Shown here one piece after another: positions 23,845 through 33,368 of a stretch of 64,000 nucleotides of DNA. The notes under the pieces were generated by a model, which worked only from the letters and a program-made list of their open reading frames with translations, was not told the origin of the DNA and did not search any database. The number at the start of each line of letters is the position of its first letter. The stretch's first letter is position 1. The DNA is from Streptomyces cinerochromogenes (GTDB lineage Bacteria > Actinomycetota > Actinomycetes > Streptomycetales > Streptomycetaceae). The translations under genes were made by a program, and so were the position numbers. Where the stretch lies: positions 62,001 through 126,000 of the forward strand of contig NZ_BMRM01000003.1 of NCBI RefSeq assembly GCF_014648635.1, written 5' to 3'.

Positions 23845-25437
23845 ATGGACATGCTGTGGAACGGCTGGGGCGACCCGGCCAAGGCGGCACCGCTGCCCGA
23901 CTCGGTGACCGGGCTGCTGCGCGACCTGCTCGGCGTCAAGCCGCGCAGCACGCCGGCCCTCGCCCTGGAGGACGTCCGTCCGCCCGCCCCCACGGCCGCC
24001 CCCGCCGCCCTGCGGGCGCTCGCCGCGGCCGTCGGCGGCGAGGAACACGTCCGCACGGACCCGGAGAGCCGCGTCCGGCACACCCGCGGCAAGTCCACCC
24101 CCGACCTGCTGCGCATCCGCGCCGGCGACGTCACCGACGTCCCCCAGGCCGTCGTCCTGCCCGCCGACCACGACGAGGTCCTCGCCGTCCTGCGCGCCTG
24201 CGCCGCCCACGGCCTCGCCGTCGTGCCCTTCGGCGGCGGCACCTCGGTGGTGGGCGGACTCGCCCCCCAGCGCAGCGCGTTCGTCGCCCTGGACCTGCGC
24301 CGCATGAACCGTCTGCTCCACCTCGACCCCGTCTCCCGCACCGCCGTCCTCCAGCCCGGCCTGCGCGCCCCCGAGGCCGAGGCCCTGCTCGCCGGACACG
24401 GCTTCACCCTCGGCCACTTCCCGCAGTCCTTCGAGTGGGCCACGATCGGCGGTTTCGCCGCCGCCCGCTCCAGCGGACAAGCCTCCGCCGGGTACGGCCG
24501 TTTCGACGAGATGGTCCTCGGACTCACCCTCGCCACGCCCGAGGGCACCATCGAGACCGGCCGTGCCCCCCGCTCCGCCGCCGGACCCGACCTGCGCCAG
24601 CTCGTCCTCGGCTCCGAGGGCGCCTTCGGCGTCATCACCTCCGTCACGGTGCGGATCCGCCCCCGGCCGGAGGTCCGGGTGTACGAGGGCTGGCGGTTCG
24701 GCTCCTTCGAGGAGGGCGCCGCCGCACTGCGCCGGCTCGCCCAGGACGGGCCCCGGCCGACCGTGCTGCGCCTGTCCGACGAGACCGAGACGCTCATCGG
24801 CCTCGCCCAGCCCGACGCGATCGGCGCCGACCCGGCCCAGGGCGGAGCGGGCTGCCTGGCCGTCACCGGCTACGAGGGGACGGCCGAGGACACCGCACAC
24901 CGCCGCGAACGGGCGGCGGCCGTCCTGACGGACTGCGGCGGCACCCCGGCCGGCACCGAACCCGGCGAACGCTGGGCGCACGGCCGCTACTCGGCGCCGT
25001 ACCTGCGCGACGCCCTGCTCGACGTGGGCGCGTTCGCCGAGACGCTGGAGACCGCGGCCTTCTGGTCCGCCGTCCCCGACCTCTACACGGCCGTCCGTAC
25101 GGCGCTCACCGACACCCTCACCCAGGCCGGCACCCCGCCCCTCGTCATGTGCCACATCTCGCACGTGTACGAGAACGGCGCCTCGCTGTACTTCACCGTC
25201 GTCAGCGCCCAGGGCGAGGACCCGGTGGCCCACTGGGCGCCCGCCAAGCACGCGGCGAACGAAGCCGTGCTGGCGGCCGGCGGCACCATCTCCCACCACC
25301 ACGGGGTCGGCACCGACCACCGCGACTGGTTCGTCCGCGAGGCCGGCCCGCTCGGCATCTCGGCCCTGCGCGCCGTCAAGCGCCGCCTGGACCCCGAGGG
25401 GCTGCTCAACCCCGGCGTCCTGCTCCCCACCGACTGA
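23845..25437 (+). CDS. FAD-binding oxidase, alkyl-dihydroxyacetone-phosphate synthase-like
   Basis: A 530-residue VAO/PCMH-fold flavoprotein. The FAD domain has PFGGGTSVVGG and TIGGFAAARSSGQASAGYGRFDEMVLG, and the end carries ISHHHGVGTDHRDW, the His-rich active-site segment of alkylglycerone-phosphate synthase (AGPS). Known AGPS enzymes swap the acyl chain of acyl-DHAP for a fatty alcohol, making ether lipids; the bacterial homologues are less well proven. The neighbours GlpD (making DHAP) and a diacylglycerol-kinase-like protein support a glycerolipid role. The ATG at 23845 starts MDMLWNGWGDP, the usual N-terminus of these proteins. Confidence 0.85.
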   Translation: MDMLWNGWGDPAKAAPLPDSVTGLLRDLLGVKPRSTPALALEDVRPPAPTAAPAALRALAAAVGGEEHVRTDPESRVRHTRGKSTPDLLRIRAGDVTDVPQAVVLPADHDEVLAVLRACAAHGLAVVPFGGGTSVVGGLAPQRSAFVALDLRRMNRLLHLDPVSRTAVLQPGLRAPEAEALLAGHGFTLGHFPQSFEWATIGGFAAARSSGQASAGYGRFDEMVLGLTLATPEGTIETGRAPRSAAGPDLRQLVLGSEGAFGVITSVTVRIRPRPEVRVYEGWRFGSFEEGAAALRRLAQDGPRPTVLRLSDETETLIGLAQPDAIGADPAQGGAGCLAVTGYEGTAEDTAHRRERAAAVLTDCGGTPAGTEPGERWAHGRYSAPYLRDALLDVGAFAETLETAAFWSAVPDLYTAVRTALTDTLTQAGTPPLVMCHISHVYENGASLYFTVVSAQGEDPVAHWAPAKHAANEAVLAAGGTISHHHGVGTDHRDWFVREAGPLGISALRAVKRRLDPEGLLNPGVLLPTD

Positions 25438-25479
25438 CCCACCGACCCGACCCGACCGCCCTGCCTCGGAGGCCCACCG

Positions 25480-26361
25480 ATGCGCCAGTTCACCGCCGTC
25501 GTCAACCCCACCGCGGGCGGCTCGACCGGGGCGGCGACCCTGCTCCAGCTGGCCCGGCTGCTCCGCGCGGCCGGCGCCGAGCTGGAGACCGAGTACAGCC
25601 AGAGCCTCGCCCACGCCCAGGACATCGCCCGCACGGCCGGAGAACGGGGCCGGATCGTGCTGGCCGTGGGCGGCGACGGCATCGCGGGCGGCATCGGCGG
25701 CGCGCTCAGCGGCACCGGAACGGTCCTGGGCCTCGTACCCGCCGGACGCGGCAACGACTTCGCCCGCGCGCTCCACCTCCCCGCCGAACCGGCCGCGCTC
25801 GCGGAGATCCTGCTGCACGCCGAGCCGCGGCCCGTCGACACCATCGAGGTGGAGTCGGCCGTCCACCCGCGCACGGTGGTCCTGGGCAGCGTGTACGCCG
25901 GCGTCGACGCGGAGGCCAACCGGCACGCCAACAACGCCCGTCTGCTGCGCGGCGCCGCGTCCTACTACGCGGGTGGCCTGCGGGCCGTCACCACCTGGCG
26001 GCCGGCCGGCTACCGCGTCACCGTCGACGGCGAGGAGCACCACCACCGCGGCTACACCGTCGTCGCGGCCAACTCCCCCTACTACGGCTCCGGCCGGCTC
26101 ATCGCGCCCGGCGCCCGCGTCGACGACGGTCTGCTGGACATCGTGCTGATCCGCGAGGCCCCGCGCCGCCTGTTCTTCACCCTGATGAACGAACTGACGA
26201 CGGGCGCCCACGTCCGGCGCCCCGAAGTACGCGTCCTCCAGGGCCGGGAACTGCGCATCGAGGCCGACCGGCCCGTCCCCTACGGCGCCGACGGCGAGGT
26301 GGAGGCCGTCCTCCCGGTGACCCTGCGGGTACGGCCCGGGGACCTGCCGGTGCTGTACTGA
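25480..26361 (+). CDS. diacylglycerol kinase/YegS-like lipid kinase
   Basis: A 293-residue lipid kinase of the DAGK_cat family. It begins FTAVVNPTAGGSTG, has the nucleotide-binding GGDG near residue 66 and the PAGRGNDFARAL motif, and the C-terminal domain with DDGLLDIVLI. It should phosphorylate a diacylglycerol-like or other lipid alcohol using ATP. It lies 42 bases after the AGPS-like gene in the same direction, with a GGAGG-type site, so the two are probably co-transcribed. The exact lipid is unknown. Confidence 0.9.
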   Translation: MRQFTAVVNPTAGGSTGAATLLQLARLLRAAGAELETEYSQSLAHAQDIARTAGERGRIVLAVGGDGIAGGIGGALSGTGTVLGLVPAGRGNDFARALHLPAEPAALAEILLHAEPRPVDTIEVESAVHPRTVVLGSVYAGVDAEANRHANNARLLRGAASYYAGGLRAVTTWRPAGYRVTVDGEEHHHRGYTVVAANSPYYGSGRLIAPGARVDDGLLDIVLIREAPRRLFFTLMNELTTGAHVRRPEVRVLQGRELRIEADRPVPYGADGEVEAVLPVTLRVRPGDLPVLY

Positions 26362-26417
26362 CAGGTGCGGCACCGGCTCGCCCTGGGTAGGCACACAGTG
26401 CCTGGGGAGGGAGACCT

Positions 26418-26798
26418 ATGACGTTCGAGCAGGCCGAGGGCGTGGTGCGGGCGGTCGTCGTGTACGACGGGCGGGTGCTGCTGGTGCCGGACGGAGACGT
26501 CTGGTCCCTGCCCTCGGGCACCCCGGACCCGGCCGAGACCGCCCAGGCCACCGCGGCACGCGTCGTCTACGAGACCACCGGTTACCTGGTCGACGGCACG
26601 GAGCCGCTGGATCCGGAACCAACGGCGGGCGAACCGGTGGGCGAAACGGCCGTGGTGTGCCAGCTCCTGACGGAGTCACCGTCGTCCGGCGGCCGGTTCA
26701 CACCGGAACAACTGCGCTGGACACCGATCGAGGAGACCGGGGGAACGCCGTTGCCGGGTCCGGTGCGGGCGTACCTCCAGGGGCACACGCCCGTCTGA
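26418..26798 (+). CDS. Nudix-fold protein with degenerate Nudix box
   Basis: A 126-residue single Nudix domain (EGVVRAVVVYDGRVLLVPDGDVWSLPSG). The expected box GX5EX7REUXEEXGU reads GTPDPAETAQATAARVVYETTGY: the first Glu and the Arg are kept, but the Glu after Arg is Val and one of the EE pair is Thr. Metal-dependent hydrolysis is therefore doubtful, and it may only bind a nucleotide-like ligand. The start ATG follows GGGAGGGAGACCT. It lies 56 bases after the lipid kinase and may be read with it. Confidence 0.8.
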   Translation: MTFEQAEGVVRAVVVYDGRVLLVPDGDVWSLPSGTPDPAETAQATAARVVYETTGYLVDGTEPLDPEPTAGEPVGETAVVCQLLTESPSSGGRFTPEQLRWTPIEETGGTPLPGPVRAYLQGHTPV

Positions 26799-26811
26799 AG
26801 GCGCCCCGCGC

Positions 26812-27084
26812 TCACCCGAGTCCGCCGCCGGACCGCTCCGCGCGGAGCACGGAGTAGATCACCCGGTCGTGCCACCGGCCCTCACGCCACTGTGCCGAGC
26901 GCGGCACGCCCTCCCTGACGAAGCCCGCCTTCTCCGAAGCGCGCTGCTCGGCGAGGTGGGCGCAATCCGTCCAGGCCTGGAGCCGTTCGGCCCTGGTGTG
27001 GTCGAAGAGGGAATCGGCCGGCAGCCGCTGGGCCCGGGTGCCTGTGCCGCGGCCGCGCGCGGACCGGCACCAGGCCGATCACCA
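26812..27084 (-). pseudogene. GNAT acetyltransferase remnant
   Basis: On the minus strand the frame ending with TGA at 26812-26814 encodes the C-terminal half of a RimJ/RimL-type GNAT: an acetyl-CoA loop RGRGTGTRAQRL, then AEQRASEKAGFVREG and WREGRWHDRVIYSVLR. Upstream the frame is closed by a stop near 27081, and the expected preceding strand (VIGLVPVR) lies in another frame, so at least one frameshift and loss of the N-terminal half have occurred. The DNA further upstream (27085-27301) is GC-rich, Pro-coding low-complexity sequence with no gene I can support. Confidence 0.7.
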
Positions 27085-27301
27085 GGGTCCAGCAGGTGGA
27101 GGTGGAGGTGGCGGGCCGGGCCTCCAGGCGGTGGGCCCTCGGACGGCGGGGTGTCGGAGGGCGGCTTCCCGGGCAGTGGCACGCCGGCCGTCGGACCGGC
27201 GGGCGGTGGTGCGCGGCGGGCCGGGCCCTGAGCCGGCGAGCACTACGACGGCATGGCGACGGCGGCGGATCCTCGGGCGCGGGTGTGCCGGACGGCGGCC
27301 C

Positions 27302-27805
27302 CTAGGGCGTCGTCGTACCGGAGGGTGGAGCAACGGGCGGCACCGCATCGGAAGCAGCGCCCTCGGGCGGCACCGCGCCGGACGGCGGCCTCTCGGGCGG
27401 CGTCGGGTCAGGTGTCGGTCCCTCACCCGGTGGCCCCTGGCTCGGTCCCGCGTCCGGGTGCCGCGCGAGGAACCGCTGTCGGTCGACCACCGCGCGCTCG
27501 ATCTCGCCCCTCGCGACCACCCGGCCCGAGCCGTCGACGGCGCGTACCGCGAAGGTGAGACGCCGGTCCGTCGCATCCGACGTGGCCTCGGCGGTCACCT
27601 CGACCTCGCCGCCCACCGCCGTGGCCCGCAGATGCTCGATGCGGACCGCCGTACCCACGGTCGTCCGACCCGCCCCCAGAAAGGGGGCCGCGGCCCGTAC
27701 GGTCGCCGCCTCCATCCACGCGATCAACCGGGGTGTCGCGAGGACGGGCACGTCGCCGCTGCCCATCCGGATCGCGGTGTCGGCGTCGGTCACCTCATGG
27801 CGCAT
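27302..27805 (-). CDS. FlK-like hotdog-fold thioesterase with proline-rich tail
   Basis: A 167-residue protein. Residues 1-115 form a hotdog domain similar to fluoroacetyl-CoA thioesterase FlK: the central LIAWMEAATVRAAAPFL and TTVGTAVRIEHLRATAVGGEV segments carry Thr, Glu and His at the catalytic places. It should hydrolyse an acyl-CoA or bind an acyl ligand. The last 50 residues are PPSG/PPEG repeats with no fold and vary in this family. The repeat coding continues beyond the stop codon in other frames, hinting that the tail was once longer. It stands alone, divergent from the Clp gene. Confidence 0.85.
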   Translation of the reverse strand: MRHEVTDADTAIRMGSGDVPVLATPRLIAWMEAATVRAAAPFLGAGRTTVGTAVRIEHLRATAVGGEVEVTAEATSDATDRRLTFAVRAVDGSGRVVARGEIERAVVDRQRFLARHPDAGPSQGPPGEGPTPDPTPPERPPSGAVPPEGAASDAVPPVAPPSGTTTP

Positions 27806-27913
27806 CTCCTCACGCTAGCGCCTCCGAACCGCCCTCGCCCCGGGCCCCCGGCCCACCCCGGAGCAGCCGTCGGCAGCCTCCGCTTGCGGTGTCGTCCGCA
27901 CCGGGTTTCATTG

Positions 27914-27971
27914 AGTACTGATCCCTCACTGAGTACTGATCCCTCACTGCCTCCAGCTGACCTCCAGCTGA
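27914..27971. repeat. two adjacent exact tandem duplications before the clp gene
   Basis: AGTACTGATCCCTCACTG occurs at 27914-27931 and 27932-27949; CCTCCAGCTGA at 27950-27960 and 27961-27971. Both are exact and lie 65-120 bases ahead of the ClpC-like start, in the region expected to hold its promoter. No HAIR or CIRCE box is seen. Confidence 0.8.
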
Positions 27972-28035
27972 CCCCGGCCTCCCCCCCGCAGACTCCCTTC
28001 CCGGATCGTTGCCCCCTCGCGCGCCTGGAGCCGCC

Positions 28036-30549
<2,514 letters not shown>

Positions 30550-30568
30550 CGTACCGTCGAGGGCTCCC

Positions 30569-30605
30569 GCCCGCTCGCGGGCCCCTCGGCCGCCGTTCGG
30601 CGGTC
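30569..30605 (+). terminator. double-hairpin terminator after the clp gene
   Basis: Two perfect short stems, GCCCGC-TC-GCGGGC (30569-30582) and CCGCCG-TT-CGGCGG (30590-30603), follow the clp stop and reach into the end of the convergent GreA-like gene, so they may serve both. Confidence 0.65.
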
Positions 30606-31062
30606 ATTCCCCGATCGACACGACCACCGCCGTCGCCGGTCCGTCCGGGGTGTTGTAGTGCACGGTGTCCCCGGGCCGGCGCCCGAGCAGCGCGCGCCCG
30701 AGGGGGCTGTCGGCGGTGACCAGCGCCTGGTCCAGCGCCTCGGCTACCTCGCCGATCTGCAGGGCCTCCGTCGCGCCGTCGGAGAAGCGGACGGTGACCG
30801 TGCTGCCCACGCCGACCACGTCGGTGGGGGCGGGCCCGGCCGCTTCCGCCTGACTGAGCCGTTCGGTGATGTCCTCGATACGGCGGTCCAGGCGTCCGAG
30901 CTGATCGGCGCGCCGCAACTCGTCGGCCTGGTCGGCCTGGTCCCCCACCGAGAGGTCCCGGAGCGTGCCGGCGACCAGTCGGCGTTCGGCCTGGAGGTCG
31001 GCCAGTTCCTGCTCCAGCGCACGGCGGGCCTGGGCGCTGATCGGCTCGGGATCACCGGTCAT
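30604..31062 (-). CDS. GreA/GreB-family transcription elongation factor-like protein
   Basis: A 152-residue protein. Residues 5-75 are a long, charged coiled coil (RRALEQELADLQAERRLVAG), and residues 80-150 the FKBP-like GreA C-terminal domain (VGVGSTVTVRFSDGATEAL, SPLGRALLGRRPGDTVHY). Such proteins bind RNA polymerase through the C-terminal domain and reach into its secondary channel with the coiled coil. The basic/acidic tip needed for transcript cleavage is not obvious here, so it may act as an anti-Gre or stress factor. I chose the ATG at 31062 because AGAGGAG lies at the right distance; 31110 is a longer alternative. Confidence 0.88.
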   Translation of the reverse strand: MTGDPEPISAQARRALEQELADLQAERRLVAGTLRDLSVGDQADQADELRRADQLGRLDRRIEDITERLSQAEAAGPAPTDVVGVGSTVTVRFSDGATEALQIGEVAEALDQALVTADSPLGRALLGRRPGDTVHYNTPDGPATAVVVSIGE

Positions 31063-31202
31063 GGTGTCTGCTCCTCTGGGTGCGGAAGGACCGCGCGGAA
31101 ACTCCGGCATTTCGCATCATAGCCAGGCGAATCGCCGAATCTCGCTCCGGTGGAGTGCCGAGGAACGCGGGGATATCTTGCTTATGTCCTCTATGCCCCA
31201 CA

Positions 31203-31225
31203 GGCGGAGCACATCGTGCTCCGCC
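31203..31225 (+). promoter_or_regulatory. hairpin in the 5' leader of the bL37-like gene
   Basis: GGCGGAGCAC-ATC-GTGCTCCGCC is a perfect ten-base stem with a three-base loop, 21 bases before the start codon at 31247 and next to its AGGAGG site. It could control transcription or translation of the small gene. A promoter-like ATATCT lies near 31172. Confidence 0.55.
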
Positions 31226-31246
31226 CCCTGTTCCCAGGAGGTGCCC

Positions 31247-31324
31247 ATGTCCTCGAAGCGACGCCGGAAGAAGAAGGGGCGGCGCAAGCACGCGGCCAAC
31301 CACGGGCGGCGCCCGCAGTCCTGA
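31247..31324 (+). CDS. bL37-like actinobacterial ribosomal mini-protein
   Basis: A 25-residue, very basic peptide (14 Lys, Arg or His in its first 18 residues). It starts MSSKRRRKKKGRRKHAANHG and ends RRPQS. It closely matches the pattern I recall for mycobacterial bL37 (24 residues, KRGRKK then ANHGKRP), a large-subunit ribosomal protein found only in actinobacteria. The ATG at 31247 follows a perfect AGGAGG six bases away. The frame is open further up to an ATG near 31184, but that extension is Cys/Ser rich and crosses the hairpin, so I do not favour it. It is short enough to be missed by gene callers. Confidence 0.75.
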   Translation: MSSKRRRKKKGRRKHAANHGRRPQS

Positions 31325-31385
31325 CCCGCCTCACCGCGTCCGCGGCTCCCTGACCCAAGTCCGCGTCGGTTCCGGGGTGTTCCCG

Positions 31386-31769
31386 TCAGCCGTCCAGGGC
31401 GTCGCGGACGCCGGGGTAGCAGGCGAGGAGGGGGGTGAGGCCGACGATCTCCAGGGTGCGCAGGACGGGCCTGCGGACGCCGGCCAGTCGCAGCCAGCCC
31501 GTCGGGCCGTGGGCCTGGTGTGCGGCGATGAGCACGTTGATGCCGCTGGAGTCCATGAACGGCACCCCGCTGAGATCCGCCACCGTGCGCGCCCCGTCGG
31601 GATCGGCGGGGGCGAGGGCCCGGCGCAGGGCGCCGGAGGTGTGGTGGTCGACCTCGCCGACGACCGTGACGACGGTGACACCGTCGACGTCGGTCCGGGT
31701 GACCGACAGTCCGTCCGGTTCTGCCTGTTCGCTGGTGCCTGCGGTGTCCGCCACGCGTTCCTCGTCCAC
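31386..31769 (-). CDS. STAS-domain anti-sigma factor antagonist
   Basis: A 127-residue single STAS domain (about residues 20-120): LSVTRTDVDGVTVVTVVGEVDHHTSGALRRAL, then the phosphorylation motif VPFMDSSGINVLIAA with the conserved Ser pair after Asp, and LRLAGVRRPVLRTLEIVGL. These proteins bind anti-sigma kinases in partner switching, and their Ser phosphorylation decides the sigma factor's freedom. No kinase or sigma gene is next to it. The GTG at 31769 is my choice; longer starts are possible as the frame is open far upstream. Divergent from the surface-protein gene. Confidence 0.9.
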   Translation of the reverse strand: MDEERVADTAGTSEQAEPDGLSVTRTDVDGVTVVTVVGEVDHHTSGALRRALAPADPDGARTVADLSGVPFMDSSGINVLIAAHQAHGPTGWLRLAGVRRPVLRTLEIVGLTPLLACYPGVRDALDG

Positions 31770-31976
31770 GCTCGCCCGATCTCTGCCCTGAGCTTTCCTC
31801 TCCGGGAGGCTGCCCAGGATCGCGCGGAGGATTCCCCTGCAACCTCTGACGCCTCTCGTGTGTCCAGTACATGACGGACGGGCCATGACCAGGCCCGCCC
31901 GCCGTCCGGCATGCCGACGCATGCCGATGTGCATACCCCTGCGCATCCCCCTGTGCATACGAAGAGGAGATCCACC

Positions 31977-33287
31977 GTGCGCGCACCCCTCCGTTCCACG
32001 GCGGCCGCCGTGGCCGCCACGGCCATCGGCATCGGCGTCCCCTTCCTCGCCGTCCCCGTGGCGCACGCCGAGGAACTCGCCCCCGACCTGGTGATCTCCA
32101 CCCTCCCGGCCGCCTCGCCCAAGCCGGGCGACATCTACGACAACGCCGTCACCGTCACCAACAAGGGCACCGCGCCCACCGACGGCCTCGCCTTCCGGAT
32201 CCGGCTGACCCGCGGGCTCGACTTCCCGGACCAGGTCGCGGGCTGCACCTACTCGACCCTCGACGACCACGTCCGGCAGGCGCTGTGCGAGTGGGACACG
32301 GTCGTCCGGCCCGGTGCCTCGGTCACCACCCCCGTACGGTTCAAGGCCCTGCCCCAGGCCCTGATGGAGGCCGTCGAGTACGGCACGGGCCGCACCGGCG
32401 AGGCCCCGGGGGAGGGCTTCGACGACAGCTACCGGCGGTTGACCCTGACCGCGGACAGCACGGCCGACCTCGCGGCGGAGGGAGACCTGGTGGAGGGCGC
32501 GCCCGGCAGCAGGGTGACCGTCACCGCGACACTGCGCAACCACGGCCCCGGCTGGATCCGGAACCAGGACAGCGACGACCAGCCGGCCCTGATGGTGCGC
32601 ATACCGGAGGGAACCGTCGCCAAGGAGGTGCCCGGGGACTGCGCGCCGTTCGGCGTCGACGGGCCGACCGGACCGTCCGAGCCGGGCCACGCCCGGTACG
32701 TCTGCCGGCCCGCCGGCCACACCATCGACGTCGACCAGTCCCTCGACTACACCTTCGTCCTGGAGATCGCCAAGACCGCACGGAGCACCAAGGGCGCGGT
32801 GACGGCCAGTTCCGTGTACGGCATCCACCCCGCGTTCGACAAGAACCGGGCGAACGACACGGCCTACCTCGCCGTCGACGTGACGGGCGGCGAGGAGCCC
32901 GGCACGAGCACCGCCGGCGGCACCACGGCCGGCGGTGGCACGGGCGCCGGGGGAGCGGACAGCGGCGGCGCCGGTACGGAGGGCGGGGGCGGCGACCCGC
33001 ACGGACAGTCGACGGGCGGCTCCGGCGCGACGGGGACGACGGGCACGACGGGGGCGACGGGCACCTCCGGTACGACGGCCACCTCCGGTACGACGGCCAC
33101 CTCGGGCTCGGCGTCCACCACGTCGGGCACGTCCACCGCGTCCACGGCGTCCGGTTCCGGCACCGGCGGGACCCTCGCGAGCACCGGCAGCGACGGCGTG
33201 CCGCTCCTGGCGGCCGGCGCGGTGGGCGCGACCGCGCTCGGCGGACTGGTGCTGGCGGCGGTACGCCGCCGGGACGCCGCGAAGTGA
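31977..33287 (+). CDS. LAxTG-anchored cell-wall surface protein
   Basis: A 436-residue exported protein. A signal peptide (residues 1-32, ending AVPVAHAEE) is followed by two Ig-like/DUF11-type domains (about 33-310) with Cys pairs, then a Thr/Gly/Ser-rich spacer (about 315-400) with an 18-base coding repeat, and a sorting signal: LASTG, a hydrophobic stretch VPLLAAGAVGATALGGLVLAAV and a basic RRRDAAK tail. LAxTG is the motif of class E sortases in Streptomyces, so it should be linked to peptidoglycan. The GTG at 31977 follows GAAGAGGAG. The binding partner is unknown. Confidence 0.9.
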   Translation: MRAPLRSTAAAVAATAIGIGVPFLAVPVAHAEELAPDLVISTLPAASPKPGDIYDNAVTVTNKGTAPTDGLAFRIRLTRGLDFPDQVAGCTYSTLDDHVRQALCEWDTVVRPGASVTTPVRFKALPQALMEAVEYGTGRTGEAPGEGFDDSYRRLTLTADSTADLAAEGDLVEGAPGSRVTVTATLRNHGPGWIRNQDSDDQPALMVRIPEGTVAKEVPGDCAPFGVDGPTGPSEPGHARYVCRPAGHTIDVDQSLDYTFVLEIAKTARSTKGAVTASSVYGIHPAFDKNRANDTAYLAVDVTGGEEPGTSTAGGTTAGGGTGAGGADSGGAGTEGGGGDPHGQSTGGSGATGTTGTTGATGTSGTTATSGTTATSGSASTTSGTSTASTASGSGTGGTLASTGSDGVPLLAAGAVGATALGGLVLAAVRRRDAAK

Positions 33288-33368
33288 CGGCCCGGCTCCC
33301 GGCCCCCTCCCCGGGAGCCCGCACCGAGAGCCACCGGCAGGCCCGGGGATCTCGACAATTCGTACCGC

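Noticed and set aside
23842-26394. 850- and 844-codon open frames opposite or beside the FAD-enzyme and kinase genes
   Set aside because: Composition is Arg/Gly/Ala/Pro noise from high GC codon bias; no domain is seen and they cover well-supported genes.
27905-27945. Possible HspR (HAIR) operator before the clp gene
   Set aside because: TTGAGT is present but the required inverted ACTCAA arm at the right spacing is missing; the pattern is explained by the tandem duplication.
31184-31324. Longer 46-residue version of the bL37-like protein
   Set aside because: It would start before the hairpin with no good binding site, and the extra part is unlike bL37.
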